From: Streptomyces sp. NK15101
Lineage (GTDB): Bacteria > Actinomycetota > Actinomycetes > Streptomycetales > Streptomycetaceae
Assembly: GCF_020400725.1 (NCBI RefSeq)
Contig: NZ_JAINVG010000018.1
Span: 41,082 to 105,081 of the forward strand
Length of the DNA: 64,000 nt
Reading direction: 5' to 3'
Shown here: in pieces, positions 55,646-63,619 of the stretch
How the letters are laid out: each line of letters starts with the position of its first letter
How positions within the stretch are numbered: the stretch's first letter is position 1
Program-made: the position numbers and the translations under genes
Notes under the pieces: model-generated
What the model was told of the DNA's origin: nothing
Databases searched by the model: none
What the model saw: the letters and a program-made list of their open reading frames with translations, nothing else

Positions 55646-55688
55646 GAGCGGCCCGGCGTCCGGCCGGCCGGACGCCGGGCCGCTCTCA
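55643..55688. terminator. 46-bp perfect palindrome terminator
   Basis: A perfect 46-bp inverted repeat begins on the TGA stop codon itself and is centred at CCGGCCGGCCGG. It would fold into a very stable hairpin. Confidence 0.85.
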
Positions 55689-55800
55689 CTTCAACGGTCA
55701 ACTGGACACAAGTCAATCAAATTAAGGGCGATTTATGCGATTGCGCCCGGTTCCTCCTGGCTAGTCGCAGGATGACCACGACCACGCCAGGAGGGTGAAC

Positions 55801-56739
55801 ATGATCGCCCAGGAACAGATCCCCACCATGCTGGATCATCCCGTGTACGACACCGAGGGCAAGAAGATCGGCGACGCCAAGCACGTGTTCGTCGACGACG
55901 CCACCGGCCGCCCCGCATGGGTCACCGTCAAGACCGGACTGTTCGGCACCAGTGAATCCTTCGTCCCGATCAAGGACGCCTCCATGGTCGACGACCACTT
56001 GGAGGTCCCCTACCCCAAGGACCGGGTGAAGGACGCTCCGCACGTCGACGTCGACGGCGGAGGTCATCTCGACGCGAGCGAGGAGCAGCGCCTCTACGAG
56101 TACTACGGCATCGCCTGGGACGACGCGTGGCAGCGGGCGAACCAACCCGGCGAGGAGGGCTGGGCGCACGGCACCGCCGGCACGACCGGAACGGCTGGCA
56201 CGACCGGAACGGCAGGCGCGGCCGGCATGACGGGCACCGCCGGCATGACGGGCACCGCCGGCATGGGCGACCGGGACGAAGACGCCCTCGGGCACAGGGA
56301 CGCGGGGATGGCGCGTGGCGACGCCTCGGTCGGCGACGACGCCATGACCCAGTCCGAGGAACAGATGCACGTGGGCACCGAGCGGGTCGAGACCGGCCGC
56401 GTCCGGCTGCGGAAGTACGTCGTCACCGAAGAGGTACAGCAGACCGTGCCGGTCCGCCACGAGGAAGTACGCGTGGAACGCGAGCCCATCACGGACGCCA
56501 ACCGCGAACAGGCCCTGTCCGGGCCCGAGATCTCCGAAGCCGAGCACGAGGTGATCCTCCACGAGGAGCGCCCCGTGGTCGAGACCCGGACCGTTCCCGT
56601 CGAACGGGTCGGACTGCGCACGGACGAGGTCACCGATGAGGAGACGGTCACCGGCCAGGTGCGCAAGGAACGCATCGAGGTCGAGACCGACGACGACACC
56701 GACATGCCCCACGACCGCGACGAGGGACGCGGCCACTGA
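55801..56739 (+). CDS. PRC-barrel and DUF2382 (YsnF/AvaK-like) stress protein
   Basis: A 312-residue soluble protein. The N-terminal PRC-barrel (HPVYDTEGKKIGDAKHVFVDD) is joined by a low-complexity linker of TAGTTG/AGMTG repeats (about residues 120-160) to a C-terminal DUF2382 domain (EERPVVETRTVPVERVGLRT). Such proteins are common in actinobacteria, often induced by general stress. ATG 55801 has AGGAGG 6 nt upstream. Confidence 0.88.
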   Translation: MIAQEQIPTMLDHPVYDTEGKKIGDAKHVFVDDATGRPAWVTVKTGLFGTSESFVPIKDASMVDDHLEVPYPKDRVKDAPHVDVDGGGHLDASEEQRLYEYYGIAWDDAWQRANQPGEEGWAHGTAGTTGTAGTTGTAGAAGMTGTAGMTGTAGMGDRDEDALGHRDAGMARGDASVGDDAMTQSEEQMHVGTERVETGRVRLRKYVVTEEVQQTVPVRHEEVRVEREPITDANREQALSGPEISEAEHEVILHEERPVVETRTVPVERVGLRTDEVTDEETVTGQVRKERIEVETDDDTDMPHDRDEGRGH

Positions 56740-56759
56740 CCCGTACCTTCGGCCCCGCC

Positions 56760-56786
56760 CGTCCGGCCCGCACCCCGGGCCGGACG
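56760..56786. terminator. Hairpin between PRC-barrel and VOC genes
   Basis: An 11-bp perfect stem (56760-56770/56776-56786) and 5-nt loop in a convergent gap of 60 bp. Confidence 0.7.
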
Positions 56787-56799
56787 CGGCGCGGGAGCG

Positions 56800-57183
56800 T
56801 CAGGAGGTCCCGGCCGCCCGGTCGGACTCGCTGCGCAGAACGCAGAATTCGTTGCCTTCGGGATCGGCGAGGACCGCCCAGCCCGAACCGTCGGGATTCC
56901 GGTGGTCGGCGACGAAGGTGGCACCGAGGCCCAGCAGGCGCTCGACCTCCTCGTCGCGTGAGGTCTCGGGGCGCAGGCACAGATGGAGCCGGTTCTTCAT
57001 CGTCTTGGCCTCGGGCACCTGGTTGAAGTACAGCACCGGGCCCTCCGCGAGCAGCACCTGGGTCTCCCGCGCGCCCGGCCCGTCCTCCGGGTGCAGCGGA
57101 CGGCCCGTCACCCTGCTCCAGAACCGGGCCAGCTCATAGGCGTCCGCACAGTCGATCGCCACGTTCTGCAATACCGAAACCAT
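56800..57183 (-). CDS. VOC/glyoxalase-family protein
   Basis: A 127-residue vicinal oxygen chelate fold: [28 protein letters not shown] with metal-type His, and [18 protein letters not shown]. These act as glyoxalase, dioxygenase or resistance proteins, or as non-catalytic binders. GGAAGG precedes ATG 57183. It diverges from the IMP dehydrogenase leader. Confidence 0.85.
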   Translation of the reverse strand: MVSVLQNVAIDCADAYELARFWSRVTGRPLHPEDGPGARETQVLLAEGPVLYFNQVPEAKTMKNRLHLCLRPETSRDEEVERLLGLGATFVADHRNPDGSGWAVLADPEGNEFCVLRSESDRAAGTS

Positions 57184-57286
57184 GCGCGCGAGCCTTCCCG
57201 ATCTTCACGCCGAACGCCACCGGATTGTGTCCGGGCGTCGCGGACGCGCTCCGCCGCGGCGGGCGGCTTCGCGGAGCGGGGAGGCC

Positions 57287-57318
57287 TTGCACGACGCCCC
57301 GCAGGGCTGCGTTAAGAT
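57287..57318 (+). promoter_or_regulatory. Predicted promoter of the IMP dehydrogenase transcript
   Basis: TTGCAC (57287-57292) and TAAGAT (57313-57318), spacer 19-20 bp. Predicted start near 57324, giving about 230 nt of leader. Confidence 0.45.
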
Positions 57319-57323
57319 CACGC

Positions 57324-57353
57324 ATGGCGTCACGGAAGTCAACGCCTGTGTGA
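57324..57353 (+). other. Nine-codon upstream frame in the IMP dehydrogenase leader
   Basis: ATG 57324 lies at the predicted transcription start and encodes MASRKSTPV then stop. A leaderless short upstream frame could regulate the downstream gene. The leader 57354-57553 shows no other gene and no recognised riboswitch. Confidence 0.3.
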
Positions 57354-57553
57354 CACCGCGTAGTTCGGATCCGGCGCGCCTTGCCACCGATCCGGCCGCG
57401 CGTGCGCACCGCCCCGCCGGGCGCGCCCGCTCTCAGGATGTCCAGAGCGCCCACTTCCGACAGTGCGCTCCCGGCCGGCATCGATCCGCACTGCCCGTAC
57501 GAGCCTCGCCGTTCCCTCGTCGACCGGCGTACAGGCTCCTCGCTGGAGACGAT

Positions 57554-59047
57554 GTGAAAATCCTTCCCGAAATCTCTCGTACGCTGAGTGAGTACCTCCT
57601 CATCCCCGGCCTGACCACGGAAGACTGCACACCCGACAACGTGGATCTCGGGGCGCCGCTGGTCCGTCACCGGGTCGGCGAGGAGCCGGGAATCCGGATC
57701 GCCACCCCCATGGTGAGCGCCATCATGCAGGCCGTGTCGTCACCGACGCTCGCGGTGGCGCTCGCCCAGGTCGGCGGGCTGTCGTTCATCCATCAGAACC
57801 AGCGGATCGAGGACCAGGCCGCGGACGTGCTGGCGGTGAAGCGGCACAAGGCCGGCTTCCGGACCAGCGAGGTCACCGTGGCGCCGACGACGCCCCTCGG
57901 CGAGGTCTCCCGGCGGTTGGCGGACACCGAGCAGGGTGTCGCCGTGGTCACGCGGAACGGGGAAGCGGACGGCGAGTTCCTCGGGATCATCAGCCTCGAC
58001 GACTTCCACCTGGAGCGTCACGGAGCCTCCGAGACCGCCGGCAACCGGATGCGGGGCCGTGACGGCCTGGTCACCGCGCCGGCCACGGTCTCCCTGTCCG
58101 AGGCGAACGAGCTGATCTGGCAGCACCACCTGGACGTGCTGCCGGTGCTCGAGGACGGCCGGGCCGTCTCCCTCGTCCTCAAGCGGGACTACCAGGCCCA
58201 CAAGACGTACCACCGGGCCACGGTGGACGGCGAGAAGCGTCTGCGGGTGGGCGCCGGCATCAATTCCCGGGACTTCAAGGACCGCGTCCCCGCACTGGTG
58301 GAGGCCGGTGCGGACGTGCTGTGCCTGGACTCCTCCGACGGCTACTCCGTCTACCAGGCGAGGACCGTCGAGTTCGCCCGGGAGACGTACGGGGACGACG
58401 TCTTCGTGGGTGCGGGGAACGTCGTCGACGGGCGGGCCTTCCGCTATCTGGCCGATGCGGGCGCGGCGTTCGTGAAGGTCGGGATCGGCGGCGGCGCCAT
58501 CTGCACCACCCGGGCGCAGAAGGGCATCGGTCGCGGCCAGGCCTCGGCGCTGCTCGACGTGGTCGAGGCGCGCGACGCGTACGCCGAGGAGACCGGGGTG
58601 TACGTGCCGCTGTGCTGCGACGGCGGTCTGCTCAACGACTCGCACATGGCGATGGCGCTGGCCATGGGAGCGGACTTCATCATGCTCGGCCGCTACTTCG
58701 CCCGTCTCGACGAAAGCCCGTCGCGGAAGCTGCAGATCGGCGGGCAGTGGTACAAGGAGTACTGGGGCGAGGGCTCGCGGCGCGCGCAGAACGCGGCCCG
58801 CTACGGCCAGCGCGGCCGGATGGTCTTCGAGGAGGGCGTCGACGGCTACGTGCCCTACGCGGGCAGCCTGTACGACAACGTGGAGCGGACCCGGGCGAAG
58901 CTCACCTCGACGATGATCAGCTGCGGTTCGACGAACCTGCGGGACTTCCACCGCGACGCGGTGCTCGTGCCGGTGTCCGCGGAGTCCTTCAAGCAGACGG
59001 GCGCCGAGGTGCAGTTGCGCCGGCCCACCGTCGACGCGGGTGAGTGA
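57554..59047 (+). CDS. guaB: IMP dehydrogenase, Firmicutes-like type
   Basis: A 497-residue enzyme converting IMP to XMP, the committed step of GTP synthesis. The (beta/alpha)8 barrel holds [16 protein letters not shown] at its start, paired CBS-type segments (about 95-220), the catalytic Cys in [18 protein letters not shown], and [18 protein letters not shown] flap residues ([15 protein letters not shown]). The N terminus [10 protein letters not shown] and C-terminal [11 protein letters not shown] resemble clostridial IMP dehydrogenases rather than the usual Streptomyces GuaB. GTG 57554 has GGAG upstream. Confidence 0.85.
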   Translation: MKILPEISRTLSEYLLIPGLTTEDCTPDNVDLGAPLVRHRVGEEPGIRIATPMVSAIMQAVSSPTLAVALAQVGGLSFIHQNQRIEDQAADVLAVKRHKAGFRTSEVTVAPTTPLGEVSRRLADTEQGVAVVTRNGEADGEFLGIISLDDFHLERHGASETAGNRMRGRDGLVTAPATVSLSEANELIWQHHLDVLPVLEDGRAVSLVLKRDYQAHKTYHRATVDGEKRLRVGAGINSRDFKDRVPALVEAGADVLCLDSSDGYSVYQARTVEFARETYGDDVFVGAGNVVDGRAFRYLADAGAAFVKVGIGGGAICTTRAQKGIGRGQASALLDVVEARDAYAEETGVYVPLCCDGGLLNDSHMAMALAMGADFIMLGRYFARLDESPSRKLQIGGQWYKEYWGEGSRRAQNAARYGQRGRMVFEEGVDGYVPYAGSLYDNVERTRAKLTSTMISCGSTNLRDFHRDAVLVPVSAESFKQTGAEVQLRRPTVDAGE

Positions 59048-59080
59048 TCCGGCCGGCCGGGGCCGGGCCGCGGCCTGACC

Positions 59081-59130
59081 ACGGCGGCCCCGCGCCCCGG
59101 CTCCCGCGAGGACCGGCGCGGGGCCGCCGT
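59081..59130. terminator. Strong hairpin terminator
   Basis: A perfect 16-bp stem (59081-59096/59115-59130) with an 18-nt loop between converging IMP dehydrogenase and DUF1877 genes. Confidence 0.8.
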
Positions 59131-59211
59131 CGTGAGCGGACCCGGTCCCGTGCAGCGGCACGGCGCCACGGGATCGCCTCCGACGGGCCGCCAGGGGCCG
59201 TACGGCGGCCC

Positions 59212-59697
59212 TCAGGTGATCCACGTGACGACGGCGTCCCCGGCCAGGGCCGCTGCGGTCACGAACGCCACCAGGTTCTCGTAGTGCGCCCGCACGTACG
59301 CGAGGGCGTCCTCGTCCCGGGTCCATATCACGTCCGGGTAGATCCCGGCCTCGAAGAGCTCCTGCCGGGTCGCCGCCCCGGTGAGGGTCGTCCCGTCGAT
59401 CCGGGCCAGTCCCTCGGCCGCGGTCCGGACCTGTGCGGGCGAGAGGTAGCGGGGCGGGCCGTACCCCCGGTCCGGAGCACCCGTCACCTCCTGCTCGCCG
59501 CACACCACCTCGACCGGGAGCCCGAGACGGCCGAGGAGGAACGACATCGCGTGCCAGGCCTTGTCGACGTCAAGCCGGAGCCCGTCCTCCCCGGCTTCGC
59601 CGATCGCGTCGACGAGCTGGCACCCGAGCGCCGGATCGTCGAGGGTCCGCTGCAGTTCCGCCGGAGCCAGGCGCGCGTACTTCCCGATCATTCCCAT
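59212..59697 (-). CDS. DUF1877 family protein
   Basis: A 161-residue soluble protein: MIGKYARLAPAELQRTLDDP, LDVDKAWHAMSFLLGRLG and YLSPAQVRTAAEGLARID define DUF1877 (YfbM-like), function unknown. ATG 59697 is preferred; ATG 59691 is two codons downstream. Confidence 0.8.
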   Translation of the reverse strand: MGMIGKYARLAPAELQRTLDDPALGCQLVDAIGEAGEDGLRLDVDKAWHAMSFLLGRLGLPVEVVCGEQEVTGAPDRGYGPPRYLSPAQVRTAAEGLARIDGTTLTGAATRQELFEAGIYPDVIWTRDEDALAYVRAHYENLVAFVTAAALAGDAVVTWIT

Positions 59698-59792
59698 GGG
59701 ACCGACCGTACGGGAGGCCACCGACAGCCCGAGGCCGCGAGCCGGCCGCTCATGCGGCGTCGGCCGCGCCGCAGGTCCTGGAGGATGCCCCC

Positions 59793-60281
59793 ATGAGCGC
59801 TTTCTCCGATCCTCCCAGGCTCCGTCAGGTCCTGCCCGGCGAGTACCCGTTCTGGGACGCGGCCCTGGCCCTCGTCAACCGGGACCTCGCGGCGACCTTG
59901 CCGGGCCGGGGACCTCTGCGCCCGGTGGGGCTTCCCCCGTACCACGGGGACGAGAGCGAGGACGTCCGCATAGCCCTGGCCGACGGGGAGTGGCACGGCA
60001 ACTCCCTGGATCCAAGCTCGGCCGACGATCCCGTTCTCGCCCTGTGGGCCGTCGCGGACGCCGCGCAGGAGACGGTCGTCGAGTGCCTCTGGCGGGCGTG
60101 GCCGCTCTGTGGGGAGCACGACCTCGGCATGCATCCGCGCGAGGCGGACGGGCGGCTGTCCTGGTGGTGTGCGGGCGGGACCGTCCCGCGCGGGCCCGCG
60201 CACGTCCGCGCGGCCGTGGGCGGCCTCGACGCTCTGGTGCGCCCGCACCGGCCGGACCGGAAGCGTCGACGGCAAGGCTGA
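59793..60281 (+). CDS. Hypothetical protein
   Basis: A 162-residue soluble protein with several Trp and Cys (ECLWRAWPLCGEHDLGMHPR; LSWWCAGG). No known family is recognised with certainty. ATG 59793 has GGAGG upstream. It precedes the GNAT gene in the same direction. Confidence 0.7.
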   Translation: MSAFSDPPRLRQVLPGEYPFWDAALALVNRDLAATLPGRGPLRPVGLPPYHGDESEDVRIALADGEWHGNSLDPSSADDPVLALWAVADAAQETVVECLWRAWPLCGEHDLGMHPREADGRLSWWCAGGTVPRGPAHVRAAVGGLDALVRPHRPDRKRRRQG

Positions 60282-60359
60282 TCGCCCGCCCGGTCGTCGG
60301 TGACGACGGGCCGGGACCCGGGGCTCCGTCCGGTCCTCGCGACGGCTAGGCTGACGATC

Positions 60360-60935
60360 ATGAAACCGGCCGTGCCCCGTGACGTACCCCCTCGGTTCAC
60401 CGTCCTCGACGCCGTGGAGCCGGCGTCCGATCCGGCCCTGTGGGAACGGCTCGCGGACTCGGCCCACCGGATCCTGTCGGACCTGGTCGGCGGGGGTGCG
60501 GCCCTGGGCTGGGTCGAACCGCCGTCGCGGGAAGAGGTGACGGAGCTTCTGGACCGCGTCCTCTCCGCCGCACGGGCGGGGGACGCCGCCCTCCGGTTCG
60601 CCTACGCCGGCCACCGGCTGGTCGGGTTGGGGTACTGGCTCCGCCACGCCCGGCCGACCCATCGGCCGCACGCCGATCTCGAGAAGATCGCGGTGGACTC
60701 CGCCGCCCAGGGCCTCGGCATCGGCCGGGCGCTGACCGGCGCCCTGATCGCCGACGCCCGGGAGGCCGGGATCGAGGTCCTCACCCTGGACGCCCGGGGC
60801 GACAACGCCGGCGCCCTGCACCTCTACCGGTCGCTGGGCTTCACCGAGTACGGCCGCCTGCCCGACTTCGTCGCCGTCGGCGAGCGCCGCTACGACAAGG
60901 TCTTCTGCATGCTGGACCTCCGCCGCCGGGGCTGA
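60360..60935 (+). CDS. GNAT-family N-acetyltransferase
   Basis: A 191-residue acetyltransferase: LEKIAVDSAAQGLGIGRALTGALI contains the acetyl-CoA-binding Q/R-x-x-G-x-G/A motif, and LDARGDNAGALHLYRSLGFTEYGR closes the fold. It acetylates an amine of unknown identity. A TAGGCT -10-like hexamer 8 nt upstream of ATG 60360 suggests a leaderless transcript. Confidence 0.88.
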   Translation: MKPAVPRDVPPRFTVLDAVEPASDPALWERLADSAHRILSDLVGGGAALGWVEPPSREEVTELLDRVLSAARAGDAALRFAYAGHRLVGLGYWLRHARPTHRPHADLEKIAVDSAAQGLGIGRALTGALIADAREAGIEVLTLDARGDNAGALHLYRSLGFTEYGRLPDFVAVGERRYDKVFCMLDLRRRG

Positions 60936-61013
60936 CCGCGGCCGACGTACTCACCTCGTCCCTGAGTACGGAAGCGGTGCCGCCGCCTCCGGGCCGGCTG
61001 CTGGAATGCGCCC

Positions 61014-61610
61014 ATGACGACGACGCCCGCTCCCGCCCCGCACGCCTCCGCCCCCGCTCCGCGCCGCCGGGGCCGTGTCGTGGCACTGGTCGCGGGCGGG
61101 GCGGCGCCGGTGCTCCTCCTCGCGGCGCTCGCCCAGGGCTGCGGGTCGTCGGCGGGCGGTGCGGTCCTGTCGGAGACGGCGTACCGCGAGCACCTGCGGC
61201 ACACCCGGGAGGCGGGCGAGAACGCGGTGCGGAGCCTGGGCGTCGACCCGGACTCCGTGATCAAGCGGAGGGAGACGGCCAACGCCTCCTGCAAGGACGA
61301 CCTGGGCGTGGACCCGGACGGCGTCACCCGGGACCGGCCGACCGTCGACTGGACACCGGGCTTCGCGAGCGGCGCCGCGTACACGGCAGCGGTCGACACC
61401 CTCCGGAAGGAGTGGTCCGCGCGGGGGCTGACGGTGGAGGACCTCCCCGCCCCGGCAGGGGGCGAGCCGGGAGCCGGCCTGCCGGGGGTCCGGACGAAGG
61501 ACGACCGCGGCATCGAGCTGTCCCTGCGTCCCGACCGGTACGACGGCGAACCGACCCTCACCGCCGACGGAGGGTGCGTACGGCACCAGGGGTACCTGAC
61601 GGACTGGTAG
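61014..61610 (+). CDS. Exported protein or lipoprotein of unknown function
   Basis: A 198-residue protein. A Pro/Ala-rich basic start and hydrophobic segment (VVALVAGGAAPVLLLAALAQGC) form a signal ending in GC, a weak lipobox. The mature part (about 160 residues, with TANASCKDDLG and DGGCVRHQG Cys) has no recognised domain. Downstream of the GNAT gene. Confidence 0.65.
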   Translation: MTTTPAPAPHASAPAPRRRGRVVALVAGGAAPVLLLAALAQGCGSSAGGAVLSETAYREHLRHTREAGENAVRSLGVDPDSVIKRRETANASCKDDLGVDPDGVTRDRPTVDWTPGFASGAAYTAAVDTLRKEWSARGLTVEDLPAPAGGEPGAGLPGVRTKDDRGIELSLRPDRYDGEPTLTADGGCVRHQGYLTDW

Positions 61611-61667
61611 GAGCGACGGCCCGTCCGGCGCGGCGGGGTCGGGGCCTTCTCCGGCGAGCGGGTCCGG

Positions 61668-62645
61668 TCAGTCCCCCACCCGCAGCAGGAGCTTGCCCGT
61701 GGAGCTGCGTCCGCCCAGGAGCCGGTGGGCCTCGGCCGCGTCGGCGAGGGGGAATTCGGCGGTGACGGGGAGGTTCACCGCCCCTTCGGAGACCGCGCGC
61801 AGGGCGCGCTCGGTCAGGGCGCGTGCGGCGGCGGGGGCCGTCTGGGCGAGCGTCAGCACGGAGAAGCCCGCGACGGAGTGGCCCTGGCCGTACAGTTCGG
61901 GCGGGCCGACCTGCCACGGGGCGCCGCCGCCGGCGTTGCCGAAGGAGACCAGGCGTCCGAAGGGGGCCAGGGCGCCCAGGCCGCGGCGGAGCGTCTCTCC
62001 GCCCACCGGGTCGAGGACGAGGTCGACTCCCCTGCCGCCGGTGGCCCGCCGGACGTCCTCGACGAAGGCGTCGGGACGGAAGACCTCGTCGTAGCCGTAC
62101 TCCAGGGCGTACGCGGCCTTCGCCCCGGTGGAGGCCACGCCGTACACCGCCCCCGCGCCCGCGGCCCGGGCCAGTTGGCCGACGGCCGTGCCGACGCCGC
62201 CCGCCGCTCCGTGCACGAGGACGCTCTCGCCCTTGCGCAGCCTCCCCACCTCGTGGATCAGGGCATGCGCGGTCGGCAGGACCGTGGGGAGCGTGGCCGC
62301 GGTCCTCGCGTCCAGTCCCCCGGGGAGCGGGAAGACGGCGTCGGCCCGGGCGAGGACCACTTCGGCGTAGCCCCCTCGGCCGACGAGGGCGGCGACCTCC
62401 CGGCCCACCTCGACGCCGTCGACTCCCTCGCCGACGGACCGGACGCGGCCGGAGACCTCCAGGCCGGGCCGGTACGGCAGCCGGTCGACCCGGTACCCCT
62501 CGGTGCGCGCCTTGACGTCGGCGAAGTTGACCCCCGCCCAGGCGACGTCGATGGCCACCTGCCCGGGTCCCGGCCGGGGCGCCGTGGCCTCGACGGGTCG
62601 CAGCACCTCGGGACCGCCGTACTCGTGGAACTCGATCGCGCGCAT
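61668..62645 (-). CDS. Zinc-independent quinone oxidoreductase (MDR superfamily)
   Basis: A 325-residue protein of the quinone-oxidoreductase group: PGLEVSGRVRSVGEGVDGVEVG, GESVLVHGAAGGVGTAVGQLAR (NADPH site), GRGVDLVLDPVGG. No zinc ligands. It should reduce quinones or enones with NADPH. It diverges from the ArsR-type gene at 62777, whose operator-like repeats lie in the gap. Confidence 0.88.
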   Translation of the reverse strand: MRAIEFHEYGGPEVLRPVEATAPRPGPGQVAIDVAWAGVNFADVKARTEGYRVDRLPYRPGLEVSGRVRSVGEGVDGVEVGREVAALVGRGGYAEVVLARADAVFPLPGGLDARTAATLPTVLPTAHALIHEVGRLRKGESVLVHGAAGGVGTAVGQLARAAGAGAVYGVASTGAKAAYALEYGYDEVFRPDAFVEDVRRATGGRGVDLVLDPVGGETLRRGLGALAPFGRLVSFGNAGGGAPWQVGPPELYGQGHSVAGFSVLTLAQTAPAAARALTERALRAVSEGAVNLPVTAEFPLADAAEAHRLLGGRSSTGKLLLRVGD

Positions 62646-62683
62646 GGGGGAACCACCCTTCAGGAGTGCTCGGACGGGGGCCC

Positions 62684-62740
62684 GAACGGAGTGTTCAACG
62701 AGAAGCGAACACTCGGACTGTATGATGGTCATCGAACATT
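62684..62740. promoter_or_regulatory. Inverted-repeat operator between oxidoreductase and ArsR-type genes
   Basis: A perfect 8-bp inverted repeat GAGTGTTC-N10-GAACACTC spans 62689-62714, flanked by extra GAAC half-sites (62684 and near 62735). It is positioned to regulate both divergent genes. Confidence 0.65.
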
Positions 62741-62776
62741 GGGCAAGCGGGTCGGTCGCACGAGGGAGTGAGCGGG

Positions 62777-63121
62777 ATGCCGGAGCAGCCTGGAGCCACG
62801 GGTCACCGTGCGGCGCCCGTGCACACGCACCCCGACGAGGTCACCCTCCTCACCGCGCTCTCCGCGCTCGCCGACCCCGTCCGCATCCAGCTGGTCCGCG
62901 AGCTGGCCTCCCGGCCCGACTGGACGCTCAGCTGCAGCAACTTCGACGTGCCCGTCGGCAGGGCCGCCAAGAGCCACCACTTCACCGTCCTGCGCGGCGC
63001 CGGCCTCGTCGAACAGCGCGATCAGGGGCCGAAGCGGCTCAACCGCCTCCGCCGCGAGGAGTTCGACGCCCGCTTCCCCGGCCTGCTCGAACTCACCCTG
63101 CGCGAAGACGACTTGGGCTGA
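62777..63121 (+). CDS. ArsR-family helix-turn-helix regulator
   Basis: A 114-residue winged-helix protein: SALADPVRIQLVRELASRPD, GRAAKSHHFTVLRGAGLVEQRDQGPKRLNRL (recognition helix and wing). A Cys in LSCSNFDV may sense ligand. It probably represses the divergent quinone oxidoreductase. ATG 62777 has GGGAG upstream; GTG 62768 is an alternative. Confidence 0.85.
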   Translation: MPEQPGATGHRAAPVHTHPDEVTLLTALSALADPVRIQLVRELASRPDWTLSCSNFDVPVGRAAKSHHFTVLRGAGLVEQRDQGPKRLNRLRREEFDARFPGLLELTLREDDLG

Positions 63122-63142
63122 GGTCCGAGGAAACCGCACCCC

Positions 63143-63262
63143 TCACGCGGTGGTCCGCCGCGCGTACACCTCGATCTCGATCCTCATACGGGGATCCGCG
63201 AGTCCGCACACGAGCATCGTGGCAGCCGGCCGGACCCCGCCGAAGGTGCGCCGCAGCACCGG
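63143..63262 (-). pseudogene. RidA-family C-terminal fragment
   Basis: Reading leftward to the stop at 63143, 39 codons encode LRRTFGGVRPAATMLVCGLADPRM then RIEIEVYA, the C-terminal third of a RidA/YjgF enamine deaminase. The N-terminal two-thirds are missing: similarity ends where a LysR fragment begins on the other strand. Confidence 0.7.
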
Positions 63263-63267
63263 CCGGC

Positions 63268-63606
63268 GTCGAGCAGTTGGCGGACTGCCCCTTCGTCCTC
63301 CTGCCCCGCGCCGTCGGGCCGCCGCTGTACGACCGGATCGCCGGCCTCTGCGCCACGGCGGGCTTCTCGCCCCGGGTGGTCCAGCACGCCGTGGAACGGC
63401 AGACCGTCTGCGCCCTGGTGGAGACCGGTCTCGGCGTGTCGCCGGCCCCGGAGAACGTCCGCCGCATCCGGCTCAAAGGCGTCGCCCACCGCAGGATCCA
63501 GCCCGGCGCCCCGTGCACCCGGGTCGCCGTCGCCTGGCGCGGGGATGACCGGAACCCCCTGGTCCCACGCCTCCTCGAGGTCCTCGTTCCCGGTGCGGAG
63601 GACCGT
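63268..63606 (+). pseudogene. LysR-family C-terminal fragment
   Basis: About 113 codons encode the ligand-binding half of a LysR regulator: FVLLPRAVGPPLYDRIAGLC, VERQTVCALVETGLGVSPAP, VRRIRLKGVAHRRI. The DNA-binding domain is absent and there is no start site. The fragment abuts the RidA fragment back to back. Confidence 0.7.
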
Positions 63607-63619
63607 TCCTGGGAGGACG

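Noticed and set aside
57354..57553. Known riboswitch in the IMP dehydrogenase leader
   Set aside because: I could not match any conserved riboswitch core by eye; only the unusual length stands out.
60281..60359. Possible terminator before the GNAT gene
   Set aside because: Only short imperfect arms (TCGTC/GACGA) occur and no long stem is seen.
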